NCBI GenBank assembly: GCA_003535775.1 | Contig: DPYO01000051.1 | Coordinates: forward strand, 21,639 to 31,268 | Source of the DNA: Fidelibacterota bacterium | Lineage (GTDB): Bacteria > Fidelibacterota > Marinisomatia > Marinisomatales > UBA8229 | Direction of reading: 5' to 3' | Length of the DNA: 9,630 bases | Part shown: positions 1 to 6,412 of the stretch, in pieces | Layout: each line of letters starts with the position of its first letter | Position numbering within the stretch: the stretch's first letter is position 1 | The notes under the pieces: model-generated | Seen by the model: the letters and a program-made list of their open reading frames with translations, nothing else | Databases searched by the model: none | Told to the model about the DNA's origin: nothing | Program-made: the position numbers and the translations under genes

Positions 1-217
1 CTTTTTCATAAGGTAGGATAGACATTATCTGTGGATTCGAAACTGATATATTTGCCACCTGATTCAACGGTGTCATTGTTCCGTAGTAGCTCACGTAAAT
101 GCTATCAAGAAGTTCTGGATTTGCACGTCCTGTTCGAACCTTCCCTAACTCCATTCGTGTATGGACAAGAGCTTGATCCATACGATGTTCAGCATCTTCT
201 AAAATATTTTCAATCAT
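1..217 (-). CDS. frr: Ribosome recycling factor, 5' part only (runs off window)
   Basis: The first 72 codons of ribosome recycling factor are present; the rest lies beyond position 1. The protein acts in the cytoplasm with EF-G to split post-termination ribosomes. The visible N-terminus starts MIENILEDAEHRMDQAL. It then shows the family signature KVRTGRANPELLD at about residues 26-38, YYGTMTPLNQVANISV at about 44-59, and ILPYEK at the break. These correspond to the first helix of the three-helix bundle and the start of the beta-domain. ATG at 215-217 is chosen because it gives the usual family N-terminus and has a GGAG Shine-Dalgarno at 227-230, nine bases upstream. It begins six bases after the pyrH stop, so the two are almost certainly co-transcribed. 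The pyrH-frr order is widespread in bacteria. Identity is very secure; only the length is unknown. Confidence 0.97.
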   Translation of the reverse strand, partial: MIENILEDAEHRMDQALVHTRMELGKVRTGRANPELLDSIYVSYYGTMTPLNQVANISVSNPQIMSILPYEK

Positions 218-223
218 ATCTAT

Positions 224-940
224 TTACTCCGTGACTAATGTACCAAGTTTACCTCCTAAAACAATTTTTTTCAAGTTTCCAGATTGATTGATGTTAAATA
301 CTATTATAGGTAGAGAATTTTCACTACAAAGGGTAATTGCTGTCATATCCATCACACGCAGATTATTAGTTAAAACTTCCTTAAAAAGAATAGAATCAAA
401 TTTTACGGCATCAGGATATTTCATGGGATCTTTATCGTATATACCATCTACTTTTGTTCCCTTTAATACAATTTCAGCATTTAACTCCGTCGCTCGAAGT
501 GCTGCTGCTGTATCCGTGCTGAAATAAGGATTCCCGGTTCCTCCGGCAACGATAACAATTCTTCCCTTCTCAAGATGGCGTAAAGCCCGTCTACGAATAT
601 AAGGTTCAGCAATTTGAGTCACGGTGATTGCGGAAAGAGCTCGAGTGGAACAATCAAGTTTTTCAAGGGCATCCTGAAGTGCAATAGCGTTCATGATGGT
701 AGCCATCATTCCAAGATAATCCCCTGTTACTCTTCCCATTCCTCTGCTTTCAGCCTGGATACCCCGGAAAATATTCCCTGCACCGATAATCAATCCAATG
801 GAAAGTCCAAGATCATAAATTGACTTGACTTCTTTTGCAAGATAATCAGCGCGTTCCGGGTTAATGCCAAAACCATCCTGTCCTGCAAGAATTTCTCCAC
901 TCAATTTCAGAAGAATTCGCCTGTAAACAGGTTTATCCAT
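224..940 (-). CDS. pyrH: Uridylate (UMP) kinase PyrH
   Basis: Hexameric bacterial UMP kinase of the amino-acid-kinase fold. It phosphorylates UMP to UDP with ATP in the cytoplasm. At 238 aa it is the usual family length. Motifs in order are KLSGE at residues 12-16 (nucleotide-binding lysine loop), GAGNIFRG at 53-60 (usually GGGNIFRG, UMP/phosphate site), a GTGNPYFSTDTAAALRA stretch in the middle, then KGTKVDGIYDKDP and VMDMTAITLC in the ATP-binding C-terminal half. It sits 20 bases after tsf and six bases before frr, the classic tsf-pyrH-frr arrangement. The 20-base spacer has no recognisable Shine-Dalgarno on the minus strand. Placement in the translation block suggests expression with ribosomal genes, not control by the PyrR attenuator upstream of pyrR. 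The start ATG gives the expected short N-terminus before KLSGE. Confidence 0.98.
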   Translation of the reverse strand: MDKPVYRRILLKLSGEILAGQDGFGINPERADYLAKEVKSIYDLGLSIGLIIGAGNIFRGIQAESRGMGRVTGDYLGMMATIMNAIALQDALEKLDCSTRALSAITVTQIAEPYIRRRALRHLEKGRIVIVAGGTGNPYFSTDTAAALRATELNAEIVLKGTKVDGIYDKDPMKYPDAVKFDSILFKEVLTNNLRVMDMTAITLCSENSLPIIVFNINQSGNLKKIVLGGKLGTLVTE

Positions 941-960
941 ATTGGAAATTTTTAAGGAGA

Positions 961-1560
961 TCAGGTGTCTTCACCAATTGCAAATCGTGTAAATCGATTC
1001 ACACTGATGTTTTCGCCTAATGTAACAATTATTTCATTTAATAGGCCTTGAATATTTTTCTCGGAATCCTTAATAAAAGTCTGCTCCAGCAAACAATTAT
1101 CCTGAAAGAATTTATTCAATTTTCCATCTACAATTTTGTCTATAATTTCTTCGGGTTTCCCAGAAGATTTTGCCTGCTCATGATAAATACTCTTTTCTCT
1201 ATCAGTCAGTTCTGGGTCTATGTCCTCACGCCTGATCGCAATAGGATTCGTAGCCGCAATCTGCATGGAAATATTGTGAGCAATTTCTTTGAATCCTTCT
1301 GTCTTGGCAACAAAATCAGTTTCACATCCTATATCAAGAAGGACACCAAGACGATTACCTTGATGAATATATGAATAAATCAATCCTTCTTTAGCTATGC
1401 GGGCACTCTTTTTCTCTGCTTTTGTTATTCCAGTTTTTCTTAGATAATCGACTGCTTTTTCCATATCCCCAGAAGATTCAACAAGTGCCTTTTTACAATC
1501 CATCATACCTGCTCCTGTCTTATCACGAAGATGTTTTACTTTTTTTGCATCAACACTCAT
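961..1560 (-). CDS. tsf: Translation elongation factor Ts, short form
   Basis: EF-Ts is the guanine nucleotide exchange factor that releases GDP from EF-Tu in the cytoplasm. The N-terminal UBA-like domain (about residues 1-45) carries VKHLRDKTGAGMMDCKKAL, and the core has the EF-Tu-contacting motif TDFVA at 81-85. At 199 aa it is much shorter than the roughly 280-residue E. coli type. It resembles the compact type known from Thermus, with a reduced second core subdomain. The C-terminus ends cleanly in the conserved RFAIGE-like region (FTRFAIGEDT), so this is a natural short version and not a truncation. It starts six bases after the rpsB stop and is followed 20 bases later by pyrH. The ribosome-binding site is weak (GAGAA-like, overlapping the end of rpsB), so translational coupling to rpsB is likely. 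Confidence 0.97.
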   Translation of the reverse strand: MSVDAKKVKHLRDKTGAGMMDCKKALVESSGDMEKAVDYLRKTGITKAEKKSARIAKEGLIYSYIHQGNRLGVLLDIGCETDFVAKTEGFKEIAHNISMQIAATNPIAIRREDIDPELTDREKSIYHEQAKSSGKPEEIIDKIVDGKLNKFFQDNCLLEQTFIKDSEKNIQGLLNEIIVTLGENISVNRFTRFAIGEDT

Positions 1561-1566
1561 AATAAA

Positions 1567-2529
1567 TTAATTCTCTTTCTCTTCTATTACAGCAGGTTTC
1601 TTCTGGCTATCCTTATTTTCTCTTGTCTTCTTTTCTTCAGAATCAGTCCCTTTGGTAGTTTTCACTTTGACTAATTTTTTCTTAGCAGTTTTTTCTGTCG
1701 GGCTATCAATTTCTTCAATATTTACTTCTAGCTCCTCTGCGGCAGTTTCTATCTTTGTCTCTTCGGATAATTGTTCTTCCTTTATTTTAGACTTATCTTC
1801 CTTGGGATCTGACTGTTGGGAATCCAATTTAATATCTTCTACAGCATCATCCTTTGTCCTTGCTTCAATCACAGCATCAGTCAGAGTAGATATGATTAAT
1901 TGGATTGTTCGGATAGAATCGTCATTTGCCGGAATCGGATAATCAATTTTCCTAGGATCTGTGTTAGAATCCACTATAGCAATTACTGGAATTTCCAGCA
2001 AATTTGCCTCTTTGATAGCAATAGACTCAAAAAATGCATCCACAATAATAACTGCATCCGGAAGACGCCGCATATCTTTAATCCCACGGTGCTGATCAGA
2101 TAACTTGATTCTCTCGCGGTTAAGCATTTGTAATTCTTTCTTGGTCAGGTTTTCATAAATACTTGATCCTTCTTTTTCCAGCAATTGAAGACGCTTGATA
2201 CTTTTCTTAATTGTAGAAAAATTTGTAAGTGTCCCACCAAGCCAGCGCTCAACCACATAAAACATTCCGCATCGATCGGCTTCCTGTTGAATAATATCTT
2301 TTGCCTGCTTTTTTGTACCGACAAATAGAATTTCACCATTACGAGAAATCACGTCTGTGATAAAATGGAGTGCTCTCTCAATATTTTTCAGTGTTTCCTC
2401 AAGATTAATAATGTGAACACCATTTTTTTCCATGAGAACATAAGGCTGAAAATTTGGATTCCACTTGCGGACTACATGTCCAAAGTGAGCACCTATACTT
2501 AATAAATCATCAAAACTAATCCGCGCCAT
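1567..2529 (-). CDS. rpsB: 30S ribosomal protein S2 with long charged C-terminal tail
   Basis: Ribosomal protein S2 of the small subunit, needed for S1 docking. The core covers about residues 1-226, with SIGAHFGHVVRKWNPN (11-26), FVGTKKQAKDII (69-80), RWLGGTLTNF (95-104) and DYPIPANDDSIRTI (196-209). ATG at 2527-2529 gives the standard MARISFDDLLSIGAHFGH-type N-terminus. An in-frame ATG 22 codons upstream lies inside rpsI and is rejected. The protein is 320 aa, against about 240-260 for most S2. Residues from about 227 to the end form a low-complexity tail rich in Glu, Lys, Asp and Ser, predicted disordered, without a recognisable domain. The gene follows the rpsI stop by four bases and precedes tsf by six. 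No clear Shine-Dalgarno precedes it (AT-rich AAAAAGATAATTTT), so coupling to rpsI translation is likely. Confidence 0.97.
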   Translation of the reverse strand: MARISFDDLLSIGAHFGHVVRKWNPNFQPYVLMEKNGVHIINLEETLKNIERALHFITDVISRNGEILFVGTKKQAKDIIQQEADRCGMFYVVERWLGGTLTNFSTIKKSIKRLQLLEKEGSSIYENLTKKELQMLNRERIKLSDQHRGIKDMRRLPDAVIIVDAFFESIAIKEANLLEIPVIAIVDSNTDPRKIDYPIPANDDSIRTIQLIISTLTDAVIEARTKDDAVEDIKLDSQQSDPKEDKSKIKEEQLSEETKIETAAEELEVNIEEIDSPTEKTAKKKLVKVKTTKGTDSEEKKTRENKDSQKKPAVIEEKEN

Positions 2530-2533
2530 AAAA

Positions 2534-2926
2534 TTATCTTTTTGAAAATTGAAATTTCTTGCGAGCTCCGGGTTGACCATATTTTTTCCGCTCAACCCGA
2601 CGGGAATCTCTTGTGAGATAACCAGCAGTTTTCAATAAACTACGATGGTTTTTGTTTGCTTGTAAAAGCGCACGGGATATCCCTAATCGAACAGCACCAG
2701 CTTGTCCGGTGAGTCCCCCTCCCTTCACATTAACAATAATGTCATATTCATCAGTGCAACCAACCGTGTTTAGAGGTTGATTCACAAGGATTGCTAAGCT
2801 TTCACGGCAAAGGTACTTTTTATATTCTTCACCATTGATTAAAAAAGATCCCTTCCCAGGATTAAGAAAGACACGGGCAATTGAACTTTTTCTTCTTCCG
2901 GTTCCTTGATAAGTTTCTTTATTCAT
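2534..2926 (-). CDS. rpsI: 30S ribosomal protein S9
   Basis: Ribosomal protein S9 of the small-subunit head. Its C-terminal tail reaches the P-site tRNA anticodon arm. The 130 aa match the family length. Motifs are YQGTGRRKSSIARVFLNPG near the N-terminus, VNVKGGGLTGQAGAVRLGISRALL in the middle (given here only as the conserved glycine-rich and ISRALL region), LTRDSRRVERKKYGQPGARK, and the terminal QFSKR. The residue before QFSKR is Phe, where Pro is usual in this tail. The ATG follows the rplM TAA stop directly with no gap, and there is no separate ribosome-binding site, which points to translation coupled to rplM. The rplM-rpsI pair is nearly universal in bacteria; its direct link to rpsB-tsf is more lineage-specific. 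Confidence 0.97.
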   Translation of the reverse strand: MNKETYQGTGRRKSSIARVFLNPGKGSFLINGEEYKKYLCRESLAILVNQPLNTVGCTDEYDIIVNVKGGGLTGQAGAVRLGISRALLQANKNHRSLLKTAGYLTRDSRRVERKKYGQPGARKKFQFSKR

Positions 2927-3355
2927 TTACATTTCAAGTTTTTTAGGTTGCTGGGCATGGTGTAGATGATCCTGGCCTACAAAAACCTTAAGATGCTTAA
3001 AAAGCTTACTGCCTAAACGATTGTGAGGCAACATTCCTCGGATAGCATTTTCTATGACTCTTTTTGGGTAAGTTTTTCTCATAAATTTTAAATTTTTTAT
3101 TGAGCCTCCACCTGGATAACCAGAATGCTTAAAATAAGTTTTGTCAATTTCTTTATTTCCAGAAACCCTAATCTTTTCCGCATTGACAACAATGACAAAA
3201 TCACCCATATCCATATGAGGTGTAAATTGGGGTTTATGCTTTCCTCTTAAAACCTGGGCAATTCGACTCGCAAACCGTCCAAGGGTTTGATCCTCTGCAT
3301 CGGCCACCCACCAATCATGATTTATTTCTGATTTATTGACTGATTTTGTTCTCAT
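2927..3355 (-). CDS. rplM: 50S ribosomal protein L13
   Basis: Ribosomal protein L13, an early assembly protein of the large subunit. With the ATG at 3353-3355 the product is 142 aa, the standard length. It begins MRTKSVNKSEINHDWWVADA, followed by LGRFASRIAQVLRGKHKPQF, VVNAEKIRVSGNK, HSGYPGG, RGMLPHNRLGSKLFKHLKVF and a conserved AQQPKKLEM end. A GTG three codons upstream (3362-3364) is a possible alternative start, but the ATG gives the usual N-terminus. The region just upstream has only a weak SD-like GAAGTGA. This is the first gene of the translation block: the 120-base gap to pyrC is the largest after the pyr leader and probably carries its promoter. It is directly followed by rpsI. Confidence 0.97.
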   Translation of the reverse strand: MRTKSVNKSEINHDWWVADAEDQTLGRFASRIAQVLRGKHKPQFTPHMDMGDFVIVVNAEKIRVSGNKEIDKTYFKHSGYPGGGSIKNLKFMRKTYPKRVIENAIRGMLPHNRLGSKLFKHLKVFVGQDHLHHAQQPKKLEM

Positions 3356-3359
3356 AATT

Positions 3360-3383
3360 TTCACTTCGGTAAAAGTCGGTGAA
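3360..3383 (-). promoter_or_regulatory. Small hairpin in the rplM 5' leader, possible translational control (speculative)
   Basis: Read on the minus strand, TTCAC and GTGAA can form a five-base-pair stem around a 14-base loop that ends four bases before the rplM ATG. The 3' arm contains the only SD-like sequence of rplM (GAAGTGA). The loop region also holds a short direct repeat, ACCGA-CTTTT-ACCGA. L13 leader RNAs that control their own operon are known in several bacterial groups, but I cannot match this one to a known motif. The stem is short and could be chance. Confidence 0.2.
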
Positions 3384-3386
3384 GGT

Positions 3387-3427
3387 AGTATAACTCTCCA
3401 ATCATAGTCAACATTTATTCAATACAA
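3387..3427 (-). promoter_or_regulatory. Candidate promoter region for the rplM-frr block
   Basis: Within the 120-base gap between pyrC and rplM the minus strand has two promoter-like pairs, neither ideal. TTGTAT (3422-3427) and TATGAT (3401-3406) are 15 bases apart. TTGACT (3406-3411) and TATACT (3387-3392) are 13 bases apart, which is too short for a classic sigma-70 promoter. The hexamers themselves are good matches and the gap is otherwise AT-rich. A promoter is expected here because a ribosomal block should not depend on the PyrR-controlled pyr promoter. The exact start site cannot be fixed from sequence. Confidence 0.35.
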
Positions 3428-3437
3428 GTTATAGCAG

Positions 3438-3474
3438 ATAAAATAAGCCAACCTCATTAAATAAAAGAGGAAGG
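3438..3474 (-). terminator. Weak terminator-like hairpin after pyrC
   Basis: Just after the pyrC stop the minus strand can pair CCTTCCTC with GAGGTTGG. This gives a four-bp CCTC/GAGG stem, a two-by-two T-T mismatch, then CC/GG around an 11-base AT loop. A T-rich stretch, CTTATTTTAT, follows. Stability is low, so read-through from the pyr genes into rplM is possible. It is listed because it sits where a terminator between two differently regulated units would be expected. Confidence 0.3.
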
Positions 3475-3475
3475 A

Positions 3476-4768
3476 TCAAGTTATTTCAGTAATGATTCCT
3501 TTCGAAAGAACAAACTGAATTTTCCCTGTTAATTTTTTACCAAGGAAAGGACTGTTGCCAGAACGAGATTGAATGGATGATTTTTTAAATACCCATTCCT
3601 TCTCTGTATCAATCACAGAAATCTCTGCCTGAATTCCAGGTTTGAACAAATCAGGCTGGAATCCCATCACCACTCTTGGATTTACGGTCAACTTCGGAAT
3701 CAATTCTCCAAGTGCCATTCCTGACTCTTTCACTAAGGTCTGATAAACCACACCAAAACAACTCTCAAGTCCAATCATTCCAAAAGGAGCCATATCAAAA
3801 GTTCTCTCTTTTTCTTCAATAGTATGAGGGGCATGATCAGTAGCAATACAATCGATTACATCATCTTTTAAAGCTTTTATAAGTGCTCGACGGTCATGTT
3901 CTGTTCTTATCGGGGGAGCAACCTTCAAATATGTATTATATTCAACGAGAGCTTCATCATTGAAATATAGATGGTGTGGGGTCACTTCTGCCGAAAAGTG
4001 TTTATATTCTTTTTTCATTCTTCGAATATGATTTATGGCTTTAGCCGAGCTGACATGAGGTACATGAAGAACTGAGCCTGCTAACTGTGCAAGTTCTAAA
4101 TCGCGGTTCACCATAGTTGATTCAGCAATATCAGGATTTCCAGTTAATCCCATTCGAGTTGATATTTCTCCTTCGTTCATAACACCATTCTTACGGATGC
4201 AACAATCTTCAGCATGATTGATAATTGGCACTCTAATCATTCCAGCATACTCTAAAGCAAGCCGCATAATTTCTCCATCTGAGACAGGTATGCCATCATC
4301 ACTAAAAGCAACTGCACCTTCATTTCTCATTGCGGCCATCTCACAAATTTTTTTTCCTTTCTGTCCCTTGGTAATGGAACCAATAGGATGAATATGAATG
4401 GGTAATGTCTCTGCTTTTTCTACAATGAAACGAATTGATTCTGGAGTGTCAAGAGGAGGATTAGTATTTGGCATAACACAAACACGTGTAAATCCTCCTG
4501 CGAGAGCCGCTTGTGATCCAGTAGCAAGGCTTTCTTTATCTTCCCTCCCAGGTTCCCTAAAATGAACATGAATATCACAAAATCCATGCGTCACAATCAA
4601 ACCGGAACAATCAACCTGGGTCATAGAAGATTTATAGTTCACATCACCAACTTTCTGAATCTTACCATTCTTAATAAAAACATCTCCAACATATTTTTCT
4701 TTTCGATATGGATCAACAACAGTGCCACCTTTTAGCAGGAGTTCTCTCGGCTGTTTTTTACTTCGCAT
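3476..4768 (-). CDS. pyrC: Dihydroorotase, class I
   Basis: Zinc amidohydrolase that cyclises N-carbamoyl-aspartate to dihydroorotate, the third step of de novo UMP synthesis. The 430 aa match the long class I enzymes of the Bacillus PyrC type and not the ~350-aa E. coli type. Visible motifs are the metal-binding DIHVHFREPG at residues 65-74 (His67 and His69), FSDDG at 155-159, NHAED at 184-188 (metal His185), HVPHVSS at 235-241 (metal His238), TPHHL at 263-267, and TDHAPH at 310-315 with catalytic Asp311. All expected catalytic residues are present, which argues against an inactive pseudo-dihydroorotase. It starts 14 bases after pyrB and ends the pyrR-pyrB-pyrC run, so it should be under the PyrR attenuator. 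The ribosome-binding site is weak (AAAGAA). Confidence 0.97.
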   Translation of the reverse strand: MRSKKQPRELLLKGGTVVDPYRKEKYVGDVFIKNGKIQKVGDVNYKSSMTQVDCSGLIVTHGFCDIHVHFREPGREDKESLATGSQAALAGGFTRVCVMPNTNPPLDTPESIRFIVEKAETLPIHIHPIGSITKGQKGKKICEMAAMRNEGAVAFSDDGIPVSDGEIMRLALEYAGMIRVPIINHAEDCCIRKNGVMNEGEISTRMGLTGNPDIAESTMVNRDLELAQLAGSVLHVPHVSSAKAINHIRRMKKEYKHFSAEVTPHHLYFNDEALVEYNTYLKVAPPIRTEHDRRALIKALKDDVIDCIATDHAPHTIEEKERTFDMAPFGMIGLESCFGVVYQTLVKESGMALGELIPKLTVNPRVVMGFQPDLFKPGIQAEISVIDTEKEWVFKKSSIQSRSGNSPFLGKKLTGKIQFVLSKGIITEIT

Positions 4769-4782
4769 TATTCTTTACTAAA

Positions 4783-5712
4783 TCAATTTTCTTCCATTTT
4801 CCCGCCTAGCAATAAATACAGGATTGCCATCCGGGAAGCAACACCGTTTAAAACCTGATCAAGAATAATTGCTCTGTCACTATCCGCCACCGCACTGTCA
4901 ATTTCCGTTCCCCTATTCATGGGTCCCGGGTGCATTACTACAAGATCCTTGCTGTGCCTTTTTATTCGTTCTACGGAAAGGCCGAACAATTCTCTATATT
5001 CACGTACAGAAGGGTATAAGCCGGTATCCATTCGTTCCAATTGAATTCGGAGTATATTAACAGCATCGGCCCAATCAACTACTTCATCCATATCATAACT
5101 GACCTTTACACCAAGTTTTTCGATATGGGGTGGCATGAGTGTTGACGGGCCACAGATCATCACATCTGCACCCATGGTAGTCAATCCAAAAATATTACTT
5201 AACGCAACCCTGCTATGGGAAATATCACCAATTATTCCCACTTTCAGTCCCTCTAGGCTATTAAACTGTTCCTGAAGGCTCATCATATCCAAAATAGCCT
5301 GGGTAGGGTGTTCGTGCGTCCCATCTCCTGCATTGATCACTATTGCATCCACAAATTTGGTTAAATGCTGGGGTGCACCTGATGCAGGGTGTCTCAAAAT
5401 AACAGCATCGATCTTCATTGCCTCGATATTTTGAACGGTATCTTTGAAACTCTCACCTTTGTTCAGGCTGCTTGAAGCAGCCGAAAAAGAAACTGTATCA
5501 GCGCTCATACGTTTTTGCGCTAATTCAAAACTAATTCTGGTACGTGTAGACATTTCAAAAAAAAGATTTACTACTGTTTTCCCTTGCAAAGATGGTACTT
5601 TTTTAATTGGACGCTCCAGCACTTTCCGAAATCCAAAAGCTGTATCAATAATAGTCTGAATATCCTTGGAAGGATATCCTTCCAGACCTAAAAGGTGTTT
5701 ATGCTGGAGCAT
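4783..5712 (-). CDS. pyrB: Aspartate carbamoyltransferase catalytic subunit
   Basis: Joins carbamoyl phosphate and aspartate to give N-carbamoyl-aspartate, the committed step of pyrimidine synthesis. The 309 aa match the catalytic chain length. Carbamoyl-phosphate site: FFEMSTRTRISFE at residues 51-63 and the HPTQAILD region at 135-142. The mobile loop SLNKGES at 82-88 brings Lys85 from the neighbouring subunit. HPASGAP (108-114), GDISHSRVA (162-170) and HPGPMNRGTEI (261-271) are also present. The start is the ATG at 5710-5712, whose A is the last base of the pyrR stop (TGATG). AAAGGGA six bases upstream serves as Shine-Dalgarno inside pyrR. A TTG one codon earlier is less likely. No pyrI regulatory-chain gene is present here, so allosteric CTP/ATP control of the E. 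coli kind is not indicated; control appears to be at transcription through PyrR. Confidence 0.98.
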   Translation of the reverse strand: MLQHKHLLGLEGYPSKDIQTIIDTAFGFRKVLERPIKKVPSLQGKTVVNLFFEMSTRTRISFELAQKRMSADTVSFSAASSSLNKGESFKDTVQNIEAMKIDAVILRHPASGAPQHLTKFVDAIVINAGDGTHEHPTQAILDMMSLQEQFNSLEGLKVGIIGDISHSRVALSNIFGLTTMGADVMICGPSTLMPPHIEKLGVKVSYDMDEVVDWADAVNILRIQLERMDTGLYPSVREYRELFGLSVERIKRHSKDLVVMHPGPMNRGTEIDSAVADSDRAIILDQVLNGVASRMAILYLLLGGKMEEN

Positions 5713-6260
5713 CAAGAATCCCTTTCATAAAATCTCAATTCTGCAGAATCTTTTCCATCCACTTCCTTTAAAAGAACTTCCACATGTTCACCATCTTGGG
5801 TGGGAATATTCTTTCCAACAAAATCTGCCTTAATGGGCATCTCCCGATGTCCTCTATCAACCAATACCCCCAGCTGTATTTTCCCAGGTCTTCCATAAGA
5901 AAGCAAAACTTCGATTGCTGCACGAACCGTTCTTCCTGTATAAAGCACATCATCCACCAAAATGACAATTCTATCATCAATGGAATCAGGTAAATCAGTC
6001 CCTTTCACCTGTGGAACCACCAATCTCTCCCTAAAGTCATCCCGATGAAAGGTTATGTCTACCAATCCCAAGGAAACTTCCACACCTGAGTGTTTATGAA
6101 TTAAGGCCTGAATCCTCTTTGCCAGAGGTCCTCCACGGGTTTGGATCCCTACTAGAGTAAGTTCGGTAGAATCATGATTCTTTTCAACAATTTCATGCGA
6201 CAAACGTGTTACAATACTTTGTATTGATTTGGCGTCTAAAACCTCTTTTTCTTTCACCAT
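5712..6260 (-). CDS. pyrR: PyrR: pyrimidine attenuation regulator / uracil phosphoribosyltransferase
   Basis: PyrR is an RNA-binding protein of the type I phosphoribosyltransferase fold. With UMP bound it attaches to a hairpin in pyr leader mRNA and promotes termination. Many members also convert uracil and PRPP to UMP. At 182 aa it matches Bacillus PyrR (about 181). Motifs are GIQTRG at residues 38-43, DITFHRDD at 68-75, the PRPP loop VILVDDVLYTGRTVRAA at 99-115, and LVDRGHREMPIKAD at 133-146. The basic residues expected on the RNA-binding face appear retained in these blocks. It is first in pyrR-pyrB-pyrC and is preceded by its own attenuator, so autoregulation is expected. Its ribosome-binding site is poor: only GGTAAGTG lies within 15 bases of the ATG. 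It overlaps pyrB by one base. Confidence 0.97.
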   Translation of the reverse strand: MVKEKEVLDAKSIQSIVTRLSHEIVEKNHDSTELTLVGIQTRGGPLAKRIQALIHKHSGVEVSLGLVDITFHRDDFRERLVVPQVKGTDLPDSIDDRIVILVDDVLYTGRTVRAAIEVLLSYGRPGKIQLGVLVDRGHREMPIKADFVGKNIPTQDGEHVEVLLKEVDGKDSAELRFYERDS

Positions 6261-6315
6261 AATTCACTTACCATGATCAATTGTTTATTCTCTTCCCTTT
6301 CCAACTGGAGGTAAT

Positions 6316-6370
6316 AAAAAAACCTCCATATGAATTATTCCAGTTTTCTGGAACCATATAAACGGAGGTT
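6316..6370 (-). terminator. Intrinsic terminator of the pyr leader
   Basis: A long hairpin with outer stem AACCTCC/GGAGGTT, middle stem ATATG/CATAT, apical stem TTCCAG/CTGGAA and tetraloop AAAA. It is followed directly by a run of seven T on the minus strand (6316-6322). The outer stem can be opened by the antiterminator. Its location between promoter and pyrR, and not after a gene, shows that it is regulatory. Confidence 0.88.
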
Positions 6371-6386
6371 CTCAATTACTCCCTTT
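6360..6386 (-). promoter_or_regulatory. Antiterminator of the pyr leader
   Basis: AAAGGGAG (6379-6386) pairs with CTCCGTTT (6360-6367) over seven of eight positions, with one G-G mismatch, around an 11-base loop. It excludes both the PyrR hairpin (shares AAAGGG) and the terminator (shares CTCC). The helix is modest, so its strength relative to the terminator would need a folding calculation. Confidence 0.6.
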
Positions 6387-6412
6387 CCTTCTCACTGGAA
6401 TGGATTAAAGGG
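6381..6412 (-). promoter_or_regulatory. PyrR-binding hairpin (anti-antiterminator)
   Basis: On the minus strand a lower stem CCCTTT/AAAGGG encloses an AAT bulge. Above it is an upper stem CC(A)TTC/GAAGG with one bulged A, and the hexaloop CAGTGA. The loop and flanks (TTCCAGTGAG) agree with the known PyrR-binding consensus, in which a CNGNGA loop follows a bulged purine-rich 5' side. It starts about eight bases after the predicted transcription start. Confidence 0.8.

Noticed and set aside
31..823. Open frames on the plus strand over frr and pyrH
   Set aside because: They are antisense to strongly conserved genes, have no ribosome-binding site, and their translations resemble no family I recognise.
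2527..2595. A 22-codon N-terminal extension of S2 starting at the ATG at 2593-2595
   Set aside because: It lies inside the end of rpsI in another frame, and the downstream ATG gives the normal S2 N-terminus; the extension is overlap, not a real leader.
3362..3364. GTG start for rplM three codons before the ATG
   Set aside because: The ATG gives the usual L13 length and N-terminus; the GTG cannot be excluded but has no better ribosome-binding site.
6301..6327. A further CCTCC copy just downstream of the leader terminator that can pair with its GGAGG arm
   Set aside because: The pairing encloses the T-run and would compete with a much stronger terminator stem; likely incidental.
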